From: Mesorhizobium sp.
GTDB taxonomy: Bacteria > Pseudomonadota > Alphaproteobacteria > Rhizobiales > Rhizobiaceae
DNA length: 64,000 nucleotides
Direction: 5' to 3'
NCBI GenBank assembly: GCA_004020315.1
Contig: SAQG01000003.1
Coordinates: 62,001 to 126,000 of the forward strand
This document shows, one piece after another, positions 45,507 to 53,461 of the stretch. The position numbers and the translations under genes are program-made. Position 1 is the stretch's first letter. Each line of letters begins with the position of its first letter. Below the pieces are notes generated by a model. That model had not been told where the DNA came from. It saw only the letters and a list, made by a program, of their open reading frames with translations, and did no database searches.

Positions 45507-47828
45507 TTAAATCAGCTTCTCCAGCGTGATCGGCAGATCCCGCACCCTTTTGCCGGTGGCGTGGAACACCGCGTTGGCGATCGCCGGAGCAACGCCGACG
45601 ATGCCCAGCTCGCCAACGCCCTTCCCGCCAAGCACCGAGGAATGCAAGTCGGGGATGCCGACCGAGATCACCTCGATGTCGGGAATGTCGGCATTGGTCG
45701 CGATGAGATAGTCGGCCAGGTTGTTGTTGATGATGCGGCCGTGGCGGCGGTCGACGATGCCTTCCTCCAGCAGCGCCTGGCCGATGCCCATGATGATGCC
45801 GCCCTTCCACTGGCTTTCGGCGAGCTTGGGATTGTAGAGCCGGCCCGAATCCAGCGCCGACACCACGCGCGACACGCGAACCGTGCCAAAGTCCTCGTCG
45901 ACGCGCACCTCGATGAAATGCGCGCACCAGCTGTGGCGGGAATAGTCGCCCTCGGTGTGCGACAGCGCCATCGCGATGGTGGTATTATTCTTGTAGCGAT
46001 CCTCCGCCGTCCAATTGGCCGGCGTGGTGTCGCCCATCGCCTCGATCTGGCTGCGTCCGACGCTGCCGAGCAGCTCGGCGATCGAGACTTCAGGGCCGTC
46101 GCCGCGCGGCGAGGCGAGGCGGCCATTGGCGACGACCAGCGTGTTGGCCTGCAGCGCATGGAACGGCGAATTTGGATCGCTGATCGCCAGTCCGACCAGC
46201 TGGTCGAGCGCGCCAGTCGCCGCCTTGTGCACCGCGCCGGTCATCACGCCCGCCAGCCGCGAACCGCCGGTGACACCGGCGCGGGCATAGCGGGAGTCAC
46301 CCAGTTTCACCACGACGTTCTCAGCCGGCACGCCCATCACTTCGGCGGCGGTCTGCGCCAGGATCGTATAGGTGCCCTGCCCCATGTCGATGCTCGAGCT
46401 TTCGACCTCGACCGAGCCGTCGGCGAGAATGCGCACCATCGCCTCGCCATAGGCGCGCCGCACCGGATAGGTGCCGGCGGCTACACCCCAGCCGATCAGC
46501 TGGTTGCCGTCGCGCATCGAGCGCGGCTCTGCCGTGCGCCTCGACCAGCCGAAGGCCTCCGCACCGGCAGCGTATGCCTCGCGCAACTGCCGTGTCGACC
46601 ACGGCTTCTTCACCTCCGGATCCTGTTCGGCATAATTCCTGAGCCGGATTTCCAGCGGATCGATGCCGACCTCATAAGCGAGCTCGTCGATCGCGCATTC
46701 GATGCCGAAGGCGCTCGGGTTCTCGCCCGGTGCGCGCAAAGCGCCCGGCACCACCGTGTTCACCCGCACGACATTCTGGCGCGACGAGAAATTCGGCGTC
46801 GCATACATGATCGAGGTGACCGACCCGAGCGGCTCGACCCACATGCCGTCGACCGAGGTCTCGTTGACGCCGCGATGCACGATCGACTGGATCCGTCCTT
46901 CGGCGTCGGCACCGAGCGCCACCGTCTGGCGCGTTGCCGCCCGTCCGCCATAGGCGGTGAAGGTCTGCGGCCTGGTGACCGCGAGCTTCACCGGCCGTCC
47001 CAGCATTTTCGCGGCCATCGCCGCCACTGCGCCGTAGCCGTAAGCGAACGCCTTGGAGCCGAAGCCGCCACCGATATAGGGCGAGACCAGGCGCACATTT
47101 TCGAACGGCACGCCGAACCATTCGGCATAGGTCCGCGCCATGCCGTCGAGCCATTGGCTGGGCTCCCACACGGTCAGCCGGTCGCCCTGCCAGTGCGCGA
47201 TCAGGCCATGCGGTTCCATCGGCGTCTGGTATTCGCGCGGCGTGTTGTAGGCAGCGCAGATCCGCACCGGGGCGGCGGCGAAAGCCGCTTGCGCATCGCC
47301 CCATTCCTTGGTCATCGCGTCGATCGGAATGCCGTCGCCGGCCTTCGGATCATCGAGATCGACGATTGCCGGCGTCTCGTCATAGGCGACCTTGACCAGC
47401 GCCGCCGCCGCGACCGCCTGTTCGAATGTTTCGGCTACAACCGCCGCGACATGCTGGCCGCTGAAGGTGATGTCGCGCGCCAGCGGGCAATAGGGGGCAT
47501 CAGGCGGCGGCGTGCCCAGCCAGTCCGTCGCGCTGTTGAGGCGCACCGCATTGTCCGGCGTCAGCACCAGAAGCACTCCCGGTGCTGCCTTGGCCGCAGC
47601 CGTGTCGATCGAACGCACTCGGCCGGCGGCAATCGTGCTCTCGACGAGAACCGCGTGGCTGAGCCCTTCGAGCTGCTGCTCGACTGCGTATTTTGCGGCA
47701 CCGGTGATCTTGGCCGGGCCATCGACGCGCGACAGCCGCCCGCCCACTGCCTCTGCAAAGATGGCGCCATCCGATGCGTCGCCCCTCTTCGAATCATCAT
47801 GTCGGGTTCTCAATTCATGAACGGTCAT
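45507..47828 (-). CDS. Xanthine dehydrogenase-family molybdopterin-binding subunit (PaoC-like)
   Basis: A 773-aa large subunit that carries the molybdenum cofactor and does the chemistry. Motifs are YIGGGFGSKAFAYGYGAV (active-site Gln-equivalent loop), the substrate-channel region QTVALGADAEGRIQSIVHRG, and the C-terminal GKGVGELGIVGVAP with the catalytic Glu. Gene order (2Fe-2S, FAD, Mo on this strand, each overlapping by ATGA) and the 4Fe-4S loop in the FAD subunit point to the PaoABC aldehyde oxidoreductase class. The likely reaction is oxidation of (aromatic) aldehydes to acids. Confidence 0.92.
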   Translation of the reverse strand: MTVHELRTRHDDSKRGDASDGAIFAEAVGGRLSRVDGPAKITGAAKYAVEQQLEGLSHAVLVESTIAAGRVRSIDTAAAKAAPGVLLVLTPDNAVRLNSATDWLGTPPPDAPYCPLARDITFSGQHVAAVVAETFEQAVAAAALVKVAYDETPAIVDLDDPKAGDGIPIDAMTKEWGDAQAAFAAAPVRICAAYNTPREYQTPMEPHGLIAHWQGDRLTVWEPSQWLDGMARTYAEWFGVPFENVRLVSPYIGGGFGSKAFAYGYGAVAAMAAKMLGRPVKLAVTRPQTFTAYGGRAATRQTVALGADAEGRIQSIVHRGVNETSVDGMWVEPLGSVTSIMYATPNFSSRQNVVRVNTVVPGALRAPGENPSAFGIECAIDELAYEVGIDPLEIRLRNYAEQDPEVKKPWSTRQLREAYAAGAEAFGWSRRTAEPRSMRDGNQLIGWGVAAGTYPVRRAYGEAMVRILADGSVEVESSSIDMGQGTYTILAQTAAEVMGVPAENVVVKLGDSRYARAGVTGGSRLAGVMTGAVHKAATGALDQLVGLAISDPNSPFHALQANTLVVANGRLASPRGDGPEVSIAELLGSVGRSQIEAMGDTTPANWTAEDRYKNNTTIAMALSHTEGDYSRHSWCAHFIEVRVDEDFGTVRVSRVVSALDSGRLYNPKLAESQWKGGIIMGIGQALLEEGIVDRRHGRIINNNLADYLIATNADIPDIEVISVGIPDLHSSVLGGKGVGELGIVGVAPAIANAVFHATGKRVRDLPITLEKLI

Positions 47829-48808
47829 GCCGTTTCTCCCACTTTGAGGATGGCGCGGGCGATGACGCGCGGCGCCAGTTCGATCTTGTAATGGTTGGCG
47901 CCGTGGTCGACAGCGGCCTCGATGGCGAGCAGGCTGGCTTGCTTGACGGTATCAGCCTCCAGCACCTTGCCTTTCAGCGCCTCTTCCACCGCCCGTGCAC
48001 GCCACGGCTTGGTGGCGACGCCGCCGAGCGCCACACGCAAATCCCTGATCGTCCGTCCGTCGGCCTCGAACTCAATGCCGACGGCGGCACTTGCGGCGGC
48101 GAATTCGTAAGATTGCCGGTCGCGGACCTTCAGATAGGTCGAACGTCCTGCGGCGGCGGAAGCAGGAATGCTGATCGCGGTGATCATCTCGCCTGGTTCG
48201 ATCGCATGTTCCCTGTCGGGCGTGGTTCCCGGCAGCAGGAAAAAGTCGTCGGCTGCGACCTGACGGTCGCCGAGATGGACTGTCGCGTCGAAGGCGACCA
48301 GCGCCGTCGCCAGATCGCCCGGATAGGTGGCGATGCAGGCTTCGCTGGTGCCGAGCACGGCATGGCCGCGGGTGACGCCGCCGATCGCCGAACAGCCGCT
48401 GCCGGGCGTGCGCTTGTTGCAGGCGGGAAAATTCGCCGGATCGCGGAAATACGGGCAGCGCGTGCGCTGCATCAGATTGCCGCCGATGGTCGCCATGTTG
48501 CGCAGCTGCGCCGAGGCCGCCTGCCACAGCGCTTCCGAAACGGCGGGGAACCGGCTCTTGATGTCGGCATGGTCGGCGACGCTGCTCATCCTTGCCAGCG
48601 CGCCGATCGTGGCGCCCCGGTCGTCGACCGTGATCCCATCCAGTCCGTTGAGATGGGTGATGTCGACCACGGTTTCGGGTTCAGTGACGCCGCATTTGGC
48701 GAGATCGATGAGCGTCGTGCCGCCGGCGAGCAGCATGGCGCCGGGCAGCGCCGCCGCCTGGCGTGCCGCATCGATGGAATTGGCGCGCAGATACGAAAAA
48801 TCCCTCAT
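47825..48808 (-). CDS. FAD- and [4Fe-4S]-binding subunit of aldehyde oxidoreductase (PaoB-like)
   Basis: A 327-aa CoxM-type flavoprotein. FAD-binding segments are MLLAGGTTLIDLAK and RNMATIGGNLMQRTRC. It also has the PaoB-specific insertion: Cys118 (RTRCPYFRD), Cys130 (FPACNKR), Cys139 (GSGCSAIGG) and Cys158 (SEACIATYP), which bind an extra [4Fe-4S] cluster in E. coli PaoB. This separates it from ordinary xanthine dehydrogenase FAD subunits. It passes electrons between the molybdenum site/2Fe-2S clusters and an external acceptor. ATGA overlaps on both sides. Confidence 0.93.
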   Translation of the reverse strand: MRDFSYLRANSIDAARQAAALPGAMLLAGGTTLIDLAKCGVTEPETVVDITHLNGLDGITVDDRGATIGALARMSSVADHADIKSRFPAVSEALWQAASAQLRNMATIGGNLMQRTRCPYFRDPANFPACNKRTPGSGCSAIGGVTRGHAVLGTSEACIATYPGDLATALVAFDATVHLGDRQVAADDFFLLPGTTPDREHAIEPGEMITAISIPASAAAGRSTYLKVRDRQSYEFAAASAAVGIEFEADGRTIRDLRVALGGVATKPWRARAVEEALKGKVLEADTVKQASLLAIEAAVDHGANHYKIELAPRVIARAILKVGETA

Positions 48809-49308
48809 GACGCGGTCTCCATGGATGATGCAACCTCCAGTGCCGCCTGACGCACGGCGGCGACAATGTGCGGATAGGCGCCGCAGCGGCAGAGATTGCC
48901 GGCCATATATTCGCGGATCTCGTCATCCGAACCGGCATGGCCCTCGCGGATGCAGGCGACAGCCGACATGATCTGTCCCGGCGTGCAGTAGCCGCACTGG
49001 AAGGCGTCCTGTTCGAGGAAGGCGGCCTGTACGGCGTGCAGCGTGCCGTCGCCCTCGGCAAGCCCTTCGATTGATGTGACCGCCCTGCCCTCGGCCTGGG
49101 CGGCGAGCGTCAGGCAGGCCAGTACGCGCTGGCCGTCGACATGCACGGTGCAGGCGCCGCACTGGCCCTGGTCGCAGCCTTTTTTGGTCCCGGTCAGGCC
49201 GAGATGATCGCGCAAGGCATCGAGCAGCGTGACACGCGGCTCGACCTCCAGTTCATGGCGACGTCCGTTGATTTGAAGTTGGATGGGAATTCGGGTTTTG
49301 CTTGTCAT
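48805..49308 (-). CDS. [2Fe-2S] subunit of aldehyde oxidoreductase (PaoA-like)
   Basis: A 167-aa ferredoxin-like subunit with both clusters: Cys45, Cys50, Cys53 and Cys65 (GCDQGQCGACTVHV) and Cys105, Cys108, Cys140 and Cys142 (QCGYCTPGQI, NLCRCGAY). It transfers electrons from the Mo subunit to FAD. E. coli PaoA has a Tat signal, which is missing here, so this enzyme is probably cytoplasmic or uses another route. It is first in the operon, 265 bp from the divergent TetR gene, and its promoter must lie in that gap. Confidence 0.93.
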   Translation of the reverse strand: MTSKTRIPIQLQINGRRHELEVEPRVTLLDALRDHLGLTGTKKGCDQGQCGACTVHVDGQRVLACLTLAAQAEGRAVTSIEGLAEGDGTLHAVQAAFLEQDAFQCGYCTPGQIMSAVACIREGHAGSDDEIREYMAGNLCRCGAYPHIVAAVRQAALEVASSMETAS

Positions 49309-49451
49309 GGGGCGTCTGGCTCCAGTTGCTTGACGCGGAGGGGGTGATCTGGTGCCCGGCCGGCGAGCGGCAAGGTCACCTTATTGCTAGGTCTGAAAGG
49401 GCGAAGGCCGAGGGGAGATTGCTCTGTCATCGGCTTGCAGGCTGTAAGGAG

Positions 49452-49516
49452 GTGACATACCGGTTCCCCTGATTATATGATAAAGGTGCTCCACTAAAAC
49501 GGAGGCGCCTCCGTTT
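49452..49516 (+). promoter_or_regulatory. Promoter and 20-bp palindromic operator upstream of the TetR gene
   Basis: GTGACA (49452-49457) and TATGAT (49476-49481), 18 bp apart, form a plausible plus-strand promoter. The perfect palindrome AAACGGAGGCGCCTCCGTTT occupies 49497-49516, covering the likely +10 region. Its length, symmetry and position are typical of TetR operators. Because it sits in the gap between tetR and the aldehyde oxidoreductase operon, it could control both. A further hairpin (TGAACCC-GTC-GGGTTCA, 49530-49546) lies in the leader. Confidence 0.75.
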
Positions 49517-49573
49517 ATTACGTGGGAGCTGAACCCGTCGGGTTCAAGCCCCGTATTCGCAGTGGAGAAAAAA

Positions 49574-50206
49574 TTGGCTTCGCAGCCGCCCGCAACTACC
49601 AAAGACAAGGCCGAAACCCCAGCGGCAAAACCGTTGCGCGCCGATGCGCAGCGCAACCGCGACGCGCTGGTCGAGGCCGCAGCAGTGGCCTTTGCCGCGC
49701 ATGGCGTCGATGCCTCGCTGGAGGAGATCGCGCGCCAGGCCGGTGTCGGCATCGGCACGCTCTACCGGCACTTTCCGACGCGCGAGCATCTGGTCGAGGT
49801 GGTCTACCGGCGCGAAGTGGAAAGCCTGTGCGCGGCAGCCGACGAGCTCGCCCTTCACCATCCGCCTGATATCGCGCTCGAACAGTGGATGCAGCGCTTC
49901 GTCGACTACATCGCCACCAAGCGCGGCCTGGCGACAAGCTTGCGTATCCTGCTCAACACCAATTCAACCCTGTTCTCGGACATGTCCGGCCGGGTGACAC
50001 TCGCCTTGCGCCAGCTGATCGAAGCGGCGGTGGCCGACGGCTCGATCCGCAGCGATGTCGACGCCTCCGACGTGCTGCATGCGCTGGGCGGCATCTATTC
50101 GGCGCCCGACACCAAGGACTGGCGCGACCGCTCGCGCCGGCTGGTCTCGCTGCTGATGGATGGGCTGCGGTTTGGGGCGACGAAGTCCGCGAAGGGTGGC
50201 GGGTGA
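49574..50206 (+). CDS. TetR/AcrR-family transcriptional regulator
   Basis: About 210 aa. The HTH segment is RDALVEAAAVAFAAHGVDASLEEIARQAGVGIGTLYRHFPTREHLVEVVYRRE, a textbook TetR DNA-binding domain; the rest is the ligand-binding helical domain. TTG 49574 has GGAG exactly six bases upstream; GTG 49562 in the same frame has no ribosome site and is the alternative. It is divergent from the PaoABC-like operon and shares a palindromic operator with it, so it probably represses the aldehyde oxidoreductase and itself until an aldehyde or related ligand binds. Confidence 0.93.
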   Translation: MASQPPATTKDKAETPAAKPLRADAQRNRDALVEAAAVAFAAHGVDASLEEIARQAGVGIGTLYRHFPTREHLVEVVYRREVESLCAAADELALHHPPDIALEQWMQRFVDYIATKRGLATSLRILLNTNSTLFSDMSGRVTLALRQLIEAAVADGSIRSDVDASDVLHALGGIYSAPDTKDWRDRSRRLVSLLMDGLRFGATKSAKGGG

Positions 50207-50291
50207 AGGCCGGGCCGCTGCACCCGGTGCGCGGATTGCCAGCGGAGCAAGAACGAGTAACTCCGCCCTGAATTGCATCGGATGCGAAATC

Positions 50292-50558
50292 CTATGCGAA
50301 CAAGCCCACTGCTCGATCGTAAAAATGGTCGAGAGCGCAGCGCCTGGCGGCAATCCGGGCGGCCTCAAGCAATTCCTCGCGACCCGAGGCGCCGTCCTTG
50401 TAGGTTGCGATGACCACGCGCGCGATCATTTCGGCGTCCTCGTTGTCAAGCTCCGCTTCGCCGGACCGCAAAACTTCCCGAACCACACCCCTCAGGAGAT
50501 CCAGTTCAATGGCTGAAAAGACGCCCATATGGGGCGCGGATGCGCACTCCACCGCCAT
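50292..50558 (-). CDS. Small hypothetical protein, 88 aa
   Basis: The start is ATG 50558 with GGGAGG eight bases upstream; the frame continues upstream to 50753, but that part has no ribosome site and looks non-coding. It encodes a mostly helical, acidic protein (IELDLLRGVVREVLRSGEAELDNEDAEMIARVVIATYKDG). No family recognised. Small regulatory or adaptor function is conceivable but not supported by anything else here. Confidence 0.65.
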   Translation of the reverse strand: MAVECASAPHMGVFSAIELDLLRGVVREVLRSGEAELDNEDAEMIARVVIATYKDGASGREELLEAARIAARRCALDHFYDRAVGLFA

Positions 50559-50952
50559 CTGAATTCCTCCCGCCGTCACGATATCAAACACGCGAGAAAT
50601 TACAACTAAAGTATTAGGCGAGCGCGCGCTTCGGAGGTCGTTCGGCACCCGCTGCAACCTTGCTATGCCCTTTGCCCGAAATTCCGCGAAATGCTTTCTC
50701 ACCTTGGGCAAACAGAAGTGGTGCCATCTCATTGCCGAAGCGTCCGCAGACAACGTTCAACGTCGAGGAGATGGACGGGTCGCCGGCATACTAAAGTGAA
50801 CGTCGACGGTCGCGGTAGACGCGCCCTTGGCCCCTTCAAATCATGTGAAGATGCAGGGCTGATAGCGAACGAGCAGCCCCTACGAAGACGTAGGTATTGA
50901 AACGGAATGGTATTAGTCTGCGCGGTCTGGGCTTCAGGGACGCGGCAAAAGA
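50559..50952. other. 394-bp intergenic region
   Basis: No supported gene, RNA or clear repeat. It separates the minus-strand small gene from the plus-strand membrane protein, so it should contain both promoters. The AT-rich strip near 50588-50620 (AAATTACAACTAAAGTATTAGG) may belong to the small gene's promoter. Confidence 0.4.
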
Positions 50953-51888
50953 ATGGATTTCAGTTCAGGGCAAGGCTATTTCCTCATCGGCGGCCTCATC
51001 CTGTTTGGTGCCGGGCTGCTGATCCTTTCGCTGATCGTCAATGTTCGTGTGGCACACAGCGTGCGCCACGACATGCGCCACCGTGAAAAGCTGCTGGAAT
51101 ATTATCGCAATATCTTTTCCCAGCTCGGCGTGATCCTGATCGGAATTGGCGTTTCTCTGTTCATCTTCTTTTTTCAGCAGAATTATCAGGACCAGCGCAA
51201 ACGCGAAACGGAGCTCCAGCTGGTTCTTGCCAAACTGGCCGCGCGCATCGCTCGCGGCGCCGCCGTCGTCGAATACCTTGGCGAATTCGATGCGCTGCTG
51301 GATGATGGCGGACCCTATATCAGTCCGGAACTCGGTGGGGCGAACGCCGCGGTCAGCGCACACGGGGCGGAACTCGGCAAGCAGGTCGCCAATATCCTTT
51401 TGGTTGAGCGCGACGTTGAGGTTCAGGCCTTCGAGATCCTGAATCTATCGCGCGATTTCGAAGCATCGTTCGTCGTCAACGAACTCGATCCCACCCTGTG
51501 GTTCAACATCGTCCAGGATGAGAGCGAGATCAAATATGCCACCACTCAGCTCGCCCTCGACTACAAGGACCTGCAGGATGCGATCGGCGACGAACAGATC
51601 GAGGTTGCGATCGCAAATCCTGAAAAGGAGCGAAAGATCAAGCAGGAGGTGCTCGACATCTTTTATGATGCTGACCTCTTGCGCCAGCGCAGCAGGAGAC
51701 TTCTCGGCCGTGCGTGCTGGCTTTTCAGCGAGGGGCGCAGCTTCGTCAATCTTGGACCGGTCAACGAGATCGAAGCCGAGGCCAGGTCGCACCAGGAATG
51801 GATCGATCGGTCGAAACGCTTCCTGACGCAGGTGAAGTCGGGAAGCGGCGATTGCTTCAAATTGCTCCAGTTCGGCCCGGCGCGCTGA
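50953..51888 (+). CDS. Membrane protein of unknown function with helical soluble domain
   Basis: A 311-aa protein. Two transmembrane helices (residues 9-30, GYFLIGGLILFGAGLLILSLIV, and 54-75, FSQLGVILIGIGVSLFIFFF) are followed by about 235 mostly helical charged residues. A short arginine-rich loop (VRHDMRHREKLLEYY) connects the helices. No catalytic motif seen. It stands between the two molybdenum hydroxylase loci with no clear operon. I do not recognise the family. Confidence 0.75.
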   Translation: MDFSSGQGYFLIGGLILFGAGLLILSLIVNVRVAHSVRHDMRHREKLLEYYRNIFSQLGVILIGIGVSLFIFFFQQNYQDQRKRETELQLVLAKLAARIARGAAVVEYLGEFDALLDDGGPYISPELGGANAAVSAHGAELGKQVANILLVERDVEVQAFEILNLSRDFEASFVVNELDPTLWFNIVQDESEIKYATTQLALDYKDLQDAIGDEQIEVAIANPEKERKIKQEVLDIFYDADLLRQRSRRLLGRACWLFSEGRSFVNLGPVNEIEAEARSHQEWIDRSKRFLTQVKSGSGDCFKLLQFGPAR

Positions 51889-52122
51889 GTTGAGCACGCG
51901 TCGGCAAAAGGCCCGCCGCCCCTGATGCGACATAGTCCGCAGGCAACGACAACGAATGATCCGGACGGACTGTGTCCTGACACCTTCGCACGCCAGTTCA
52001 GGTAGATTTGGGACTCGATTTCGCGGCGCCTGGCCTAATCGCTGCCAATGCAGAACCGGATGACCATTCCGATCCAAGGCTCTATAAGAGGCCGACAGGA
52101 TTGCGATGATCAAGGGGAGACG

Positions 52123-52983
52123 ATGCGCTACATACGTCCGCTTTCAATGGAAGATGCCGTTGGCCAGTTGGCCGGCTCGTCCGGCACGGCCGCCATTCTC
52201 GCCGGAGGCAGCGACCTCCTGGTGAGGATGAAAGGCGGCTTTATCGAGCCCGACCTGATCGTCGACATCAAGGCGATCGACGGACTGGGAGAGATCAGGG
52301 AAACGGCGGAGGGCTTCAGCATCGGTGCGGCGGTCTCCTGCGCCCTGATGGGAGAAAGCGTGGCCTTGAACAGGGAATGGCCGGGCGTCGTCGAAGCGGC
52401 CAAGCTGATCGGCTCGAAACAGGTGCAGGGACGCTGCACAATCGTCGGCAATCTTTGCAACGCCTCGCCGGCGGCCGATAGCGTGCCGGCGCTGGTGGCC
52501 GCCGCTGCCAGGGCATTGATTATCGGGCCAGGAGGCAGGCGCACGGTTCCCGTGGAGGCCGTGCCGACCGGGCCTGGCAAGACGTCGCTCGCCAAGGGAG
52601 AGATCATCGAGGCGATCCTGCTCGACAGGCGCGCGCCGCGCTCCGGCGATGCCTATCTGCGTTTCATTCCACGCACGGAGATGGACATCGCCGTGGTCAG
52701 CGCCGGGGTGAACCTGACGCTCGATGAACAAGGTGTCGTCAAATCGGCCCGCGTGTCACTGGGCGCCGTGGCGCCGACGGTGCTGCTGGTGGAAGAGGCC
52801 GCCGAGGCCCTCATCGGCAGGAAGCTGGACGAAGCCGCGCTGGAGCGGCTCGCCAAGGTCTGCTCCGGGGCCTGCCGTCCCATCGACGACAAGCGGGGCA
52901 CCGTCGAGTTCAGAAGAAAAGTTGCGGGTGTGCTGGCCAGGCGGGCCGCCACGACCGCCTATGCGCGCGCAGGAGGCAAATGA
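52123..52983 (+). CDS. FAD-binding subunit of a molybdenum hydroxylase
   Basis: A 286-aa CoxM/xanthine dehydrogenase-type FAD subunit. AGGGGAGA precedes ATG 52123. The flavin-binding motifs are AAILAGGSDLLVRMKGG and GRCTIVGNLCNASPAADSVPALVA; the C-terminal domain is the usual CO_deh_flav_C. It lacks the extra 4Fe-4S cysteines of the PaoB-like subunit at 47825. First gene of a four-gene plus-strand operon; its stop overlaps the next start (ATGATG). Confidence 0.93.
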   Translation: MRYIRPLSMEDAVGQLAGSSGTAAILAGGSDLLVRMKGGFIEPDLIVDIKAIDGLGEIRETAEGFSIGAAVSCALMGESVALNREWPGVVEAAKLIGSKQVQGRCTIVGNLCNASPAADSVPALVAAAARALIIGPGGRRTVPVEAVPTGPGKTSLAKGEIIEAILLDRRAPRSGDAYLRFIPRTEMDIAVVSAGVNLTLDEQGVVKSARVSLGAVAPTVLLVEEAAEALIGRKLDEAALERLAKVCSGACRPIDDKRGTVEFRRKVAGVLARRAATTAYARAGGK

Positions 52984-53459
52984 TGGCTGGTGTAGCAGTC
53001 TCAACGACAATCAACGGCGACAATGTCGAGTACCTTTGCCAACCGGACGAGACGCTGCTCGACGTGCTGCGCGACCGCCTCGGGCTGACGGGCGCCAAAG
53101 AAGGCTGCGGCACCGGCGACTGCGGCGCCTGCAGCATCATCCTCGACGACCGGCTGGTGTGCTCGTGCCTGGTGCTTGGCGCGGAGGCTGAAGGCCGGCG
53201 CGTCGAGACCATCGAGGGCATGGCGCATGGCGACAAGCTGCATCCGCTGCAGCAGAAGTTCCTCGAGCACGCAGCGCTGCAATGCGGCATCTGCACGCCA
53301 GGCTTCCTGATCGCGGCGAAGGACCTTTTGGCCAAGAACCCCGACCCGACCGAGGAGGAAATCCGCTTCGGCCTCGCCGGAAACCTCTGCCGCTGCACCG
53401 GCTATGACAAGATCGTGCGCGCCGTCCAGGACGCCGCCAGCGTGATGAAGGGAGCCTGA
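52983..53459 (+). CDS. [2Fe-2S] subunit of a molybdenum hydroxylase
   Basis: A 158-aa iron-sulfur subunit with eight cluster cysteines: Cys42, Cys47, Cys50 and Cys60/62 (GCGTGDCGACSI, LVCSCLV) and Cys101, Cys104, Cys136 and Cys138 (LQCGICTPGF, NLCRCTGY). GGAGG (52972-52976) favours ATG 52983 over ATG 52980. It shuttles electrons from the Mo subunit to the FAD subunit. Operon partner order FAD/FeS/Mo is the carbon-monoxide-dehydrogenase-like arrangement. Confidence 0.94.
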   Translation: MAGVAVSTTINGDNVEYLCQPDETLLDVLRDRLGLTGAKEGCGTGDCGACSIILDDRLVCSCLVLGAEAEGRRVETIEGMAHGDKLHPLQQKFLEHAALQCGICTPGFLIAAKDLLAKNPDPTEEEIRFGLAGNLCRCTGYDKIVRAVQDAASVMKGA

Positions 53460-53461
53460 CG

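Noticed and set aside
45393..47891. 832-codon plus-strand ORF opposite the molybdopterin subunit
   Set aside because: Its sequence is Arg/His-rich shadow coding; the minus strand encodes a complete Mo subunit with catalytic motifs.
49530..49550. T-arm-like GGGTTCAAGCCCC, possible tRNA end
   Set aside because: No acceptor, D or anticodon stem can be formed upstream; it is part of a short hairpin in the tetR leader.
50559..50753. N-terminal extension of the 88-aa protein to 50753
   Set aside because: The ATG at 50558 has a strong ribosome site, while the extension lacks one and is not convincingly coding.
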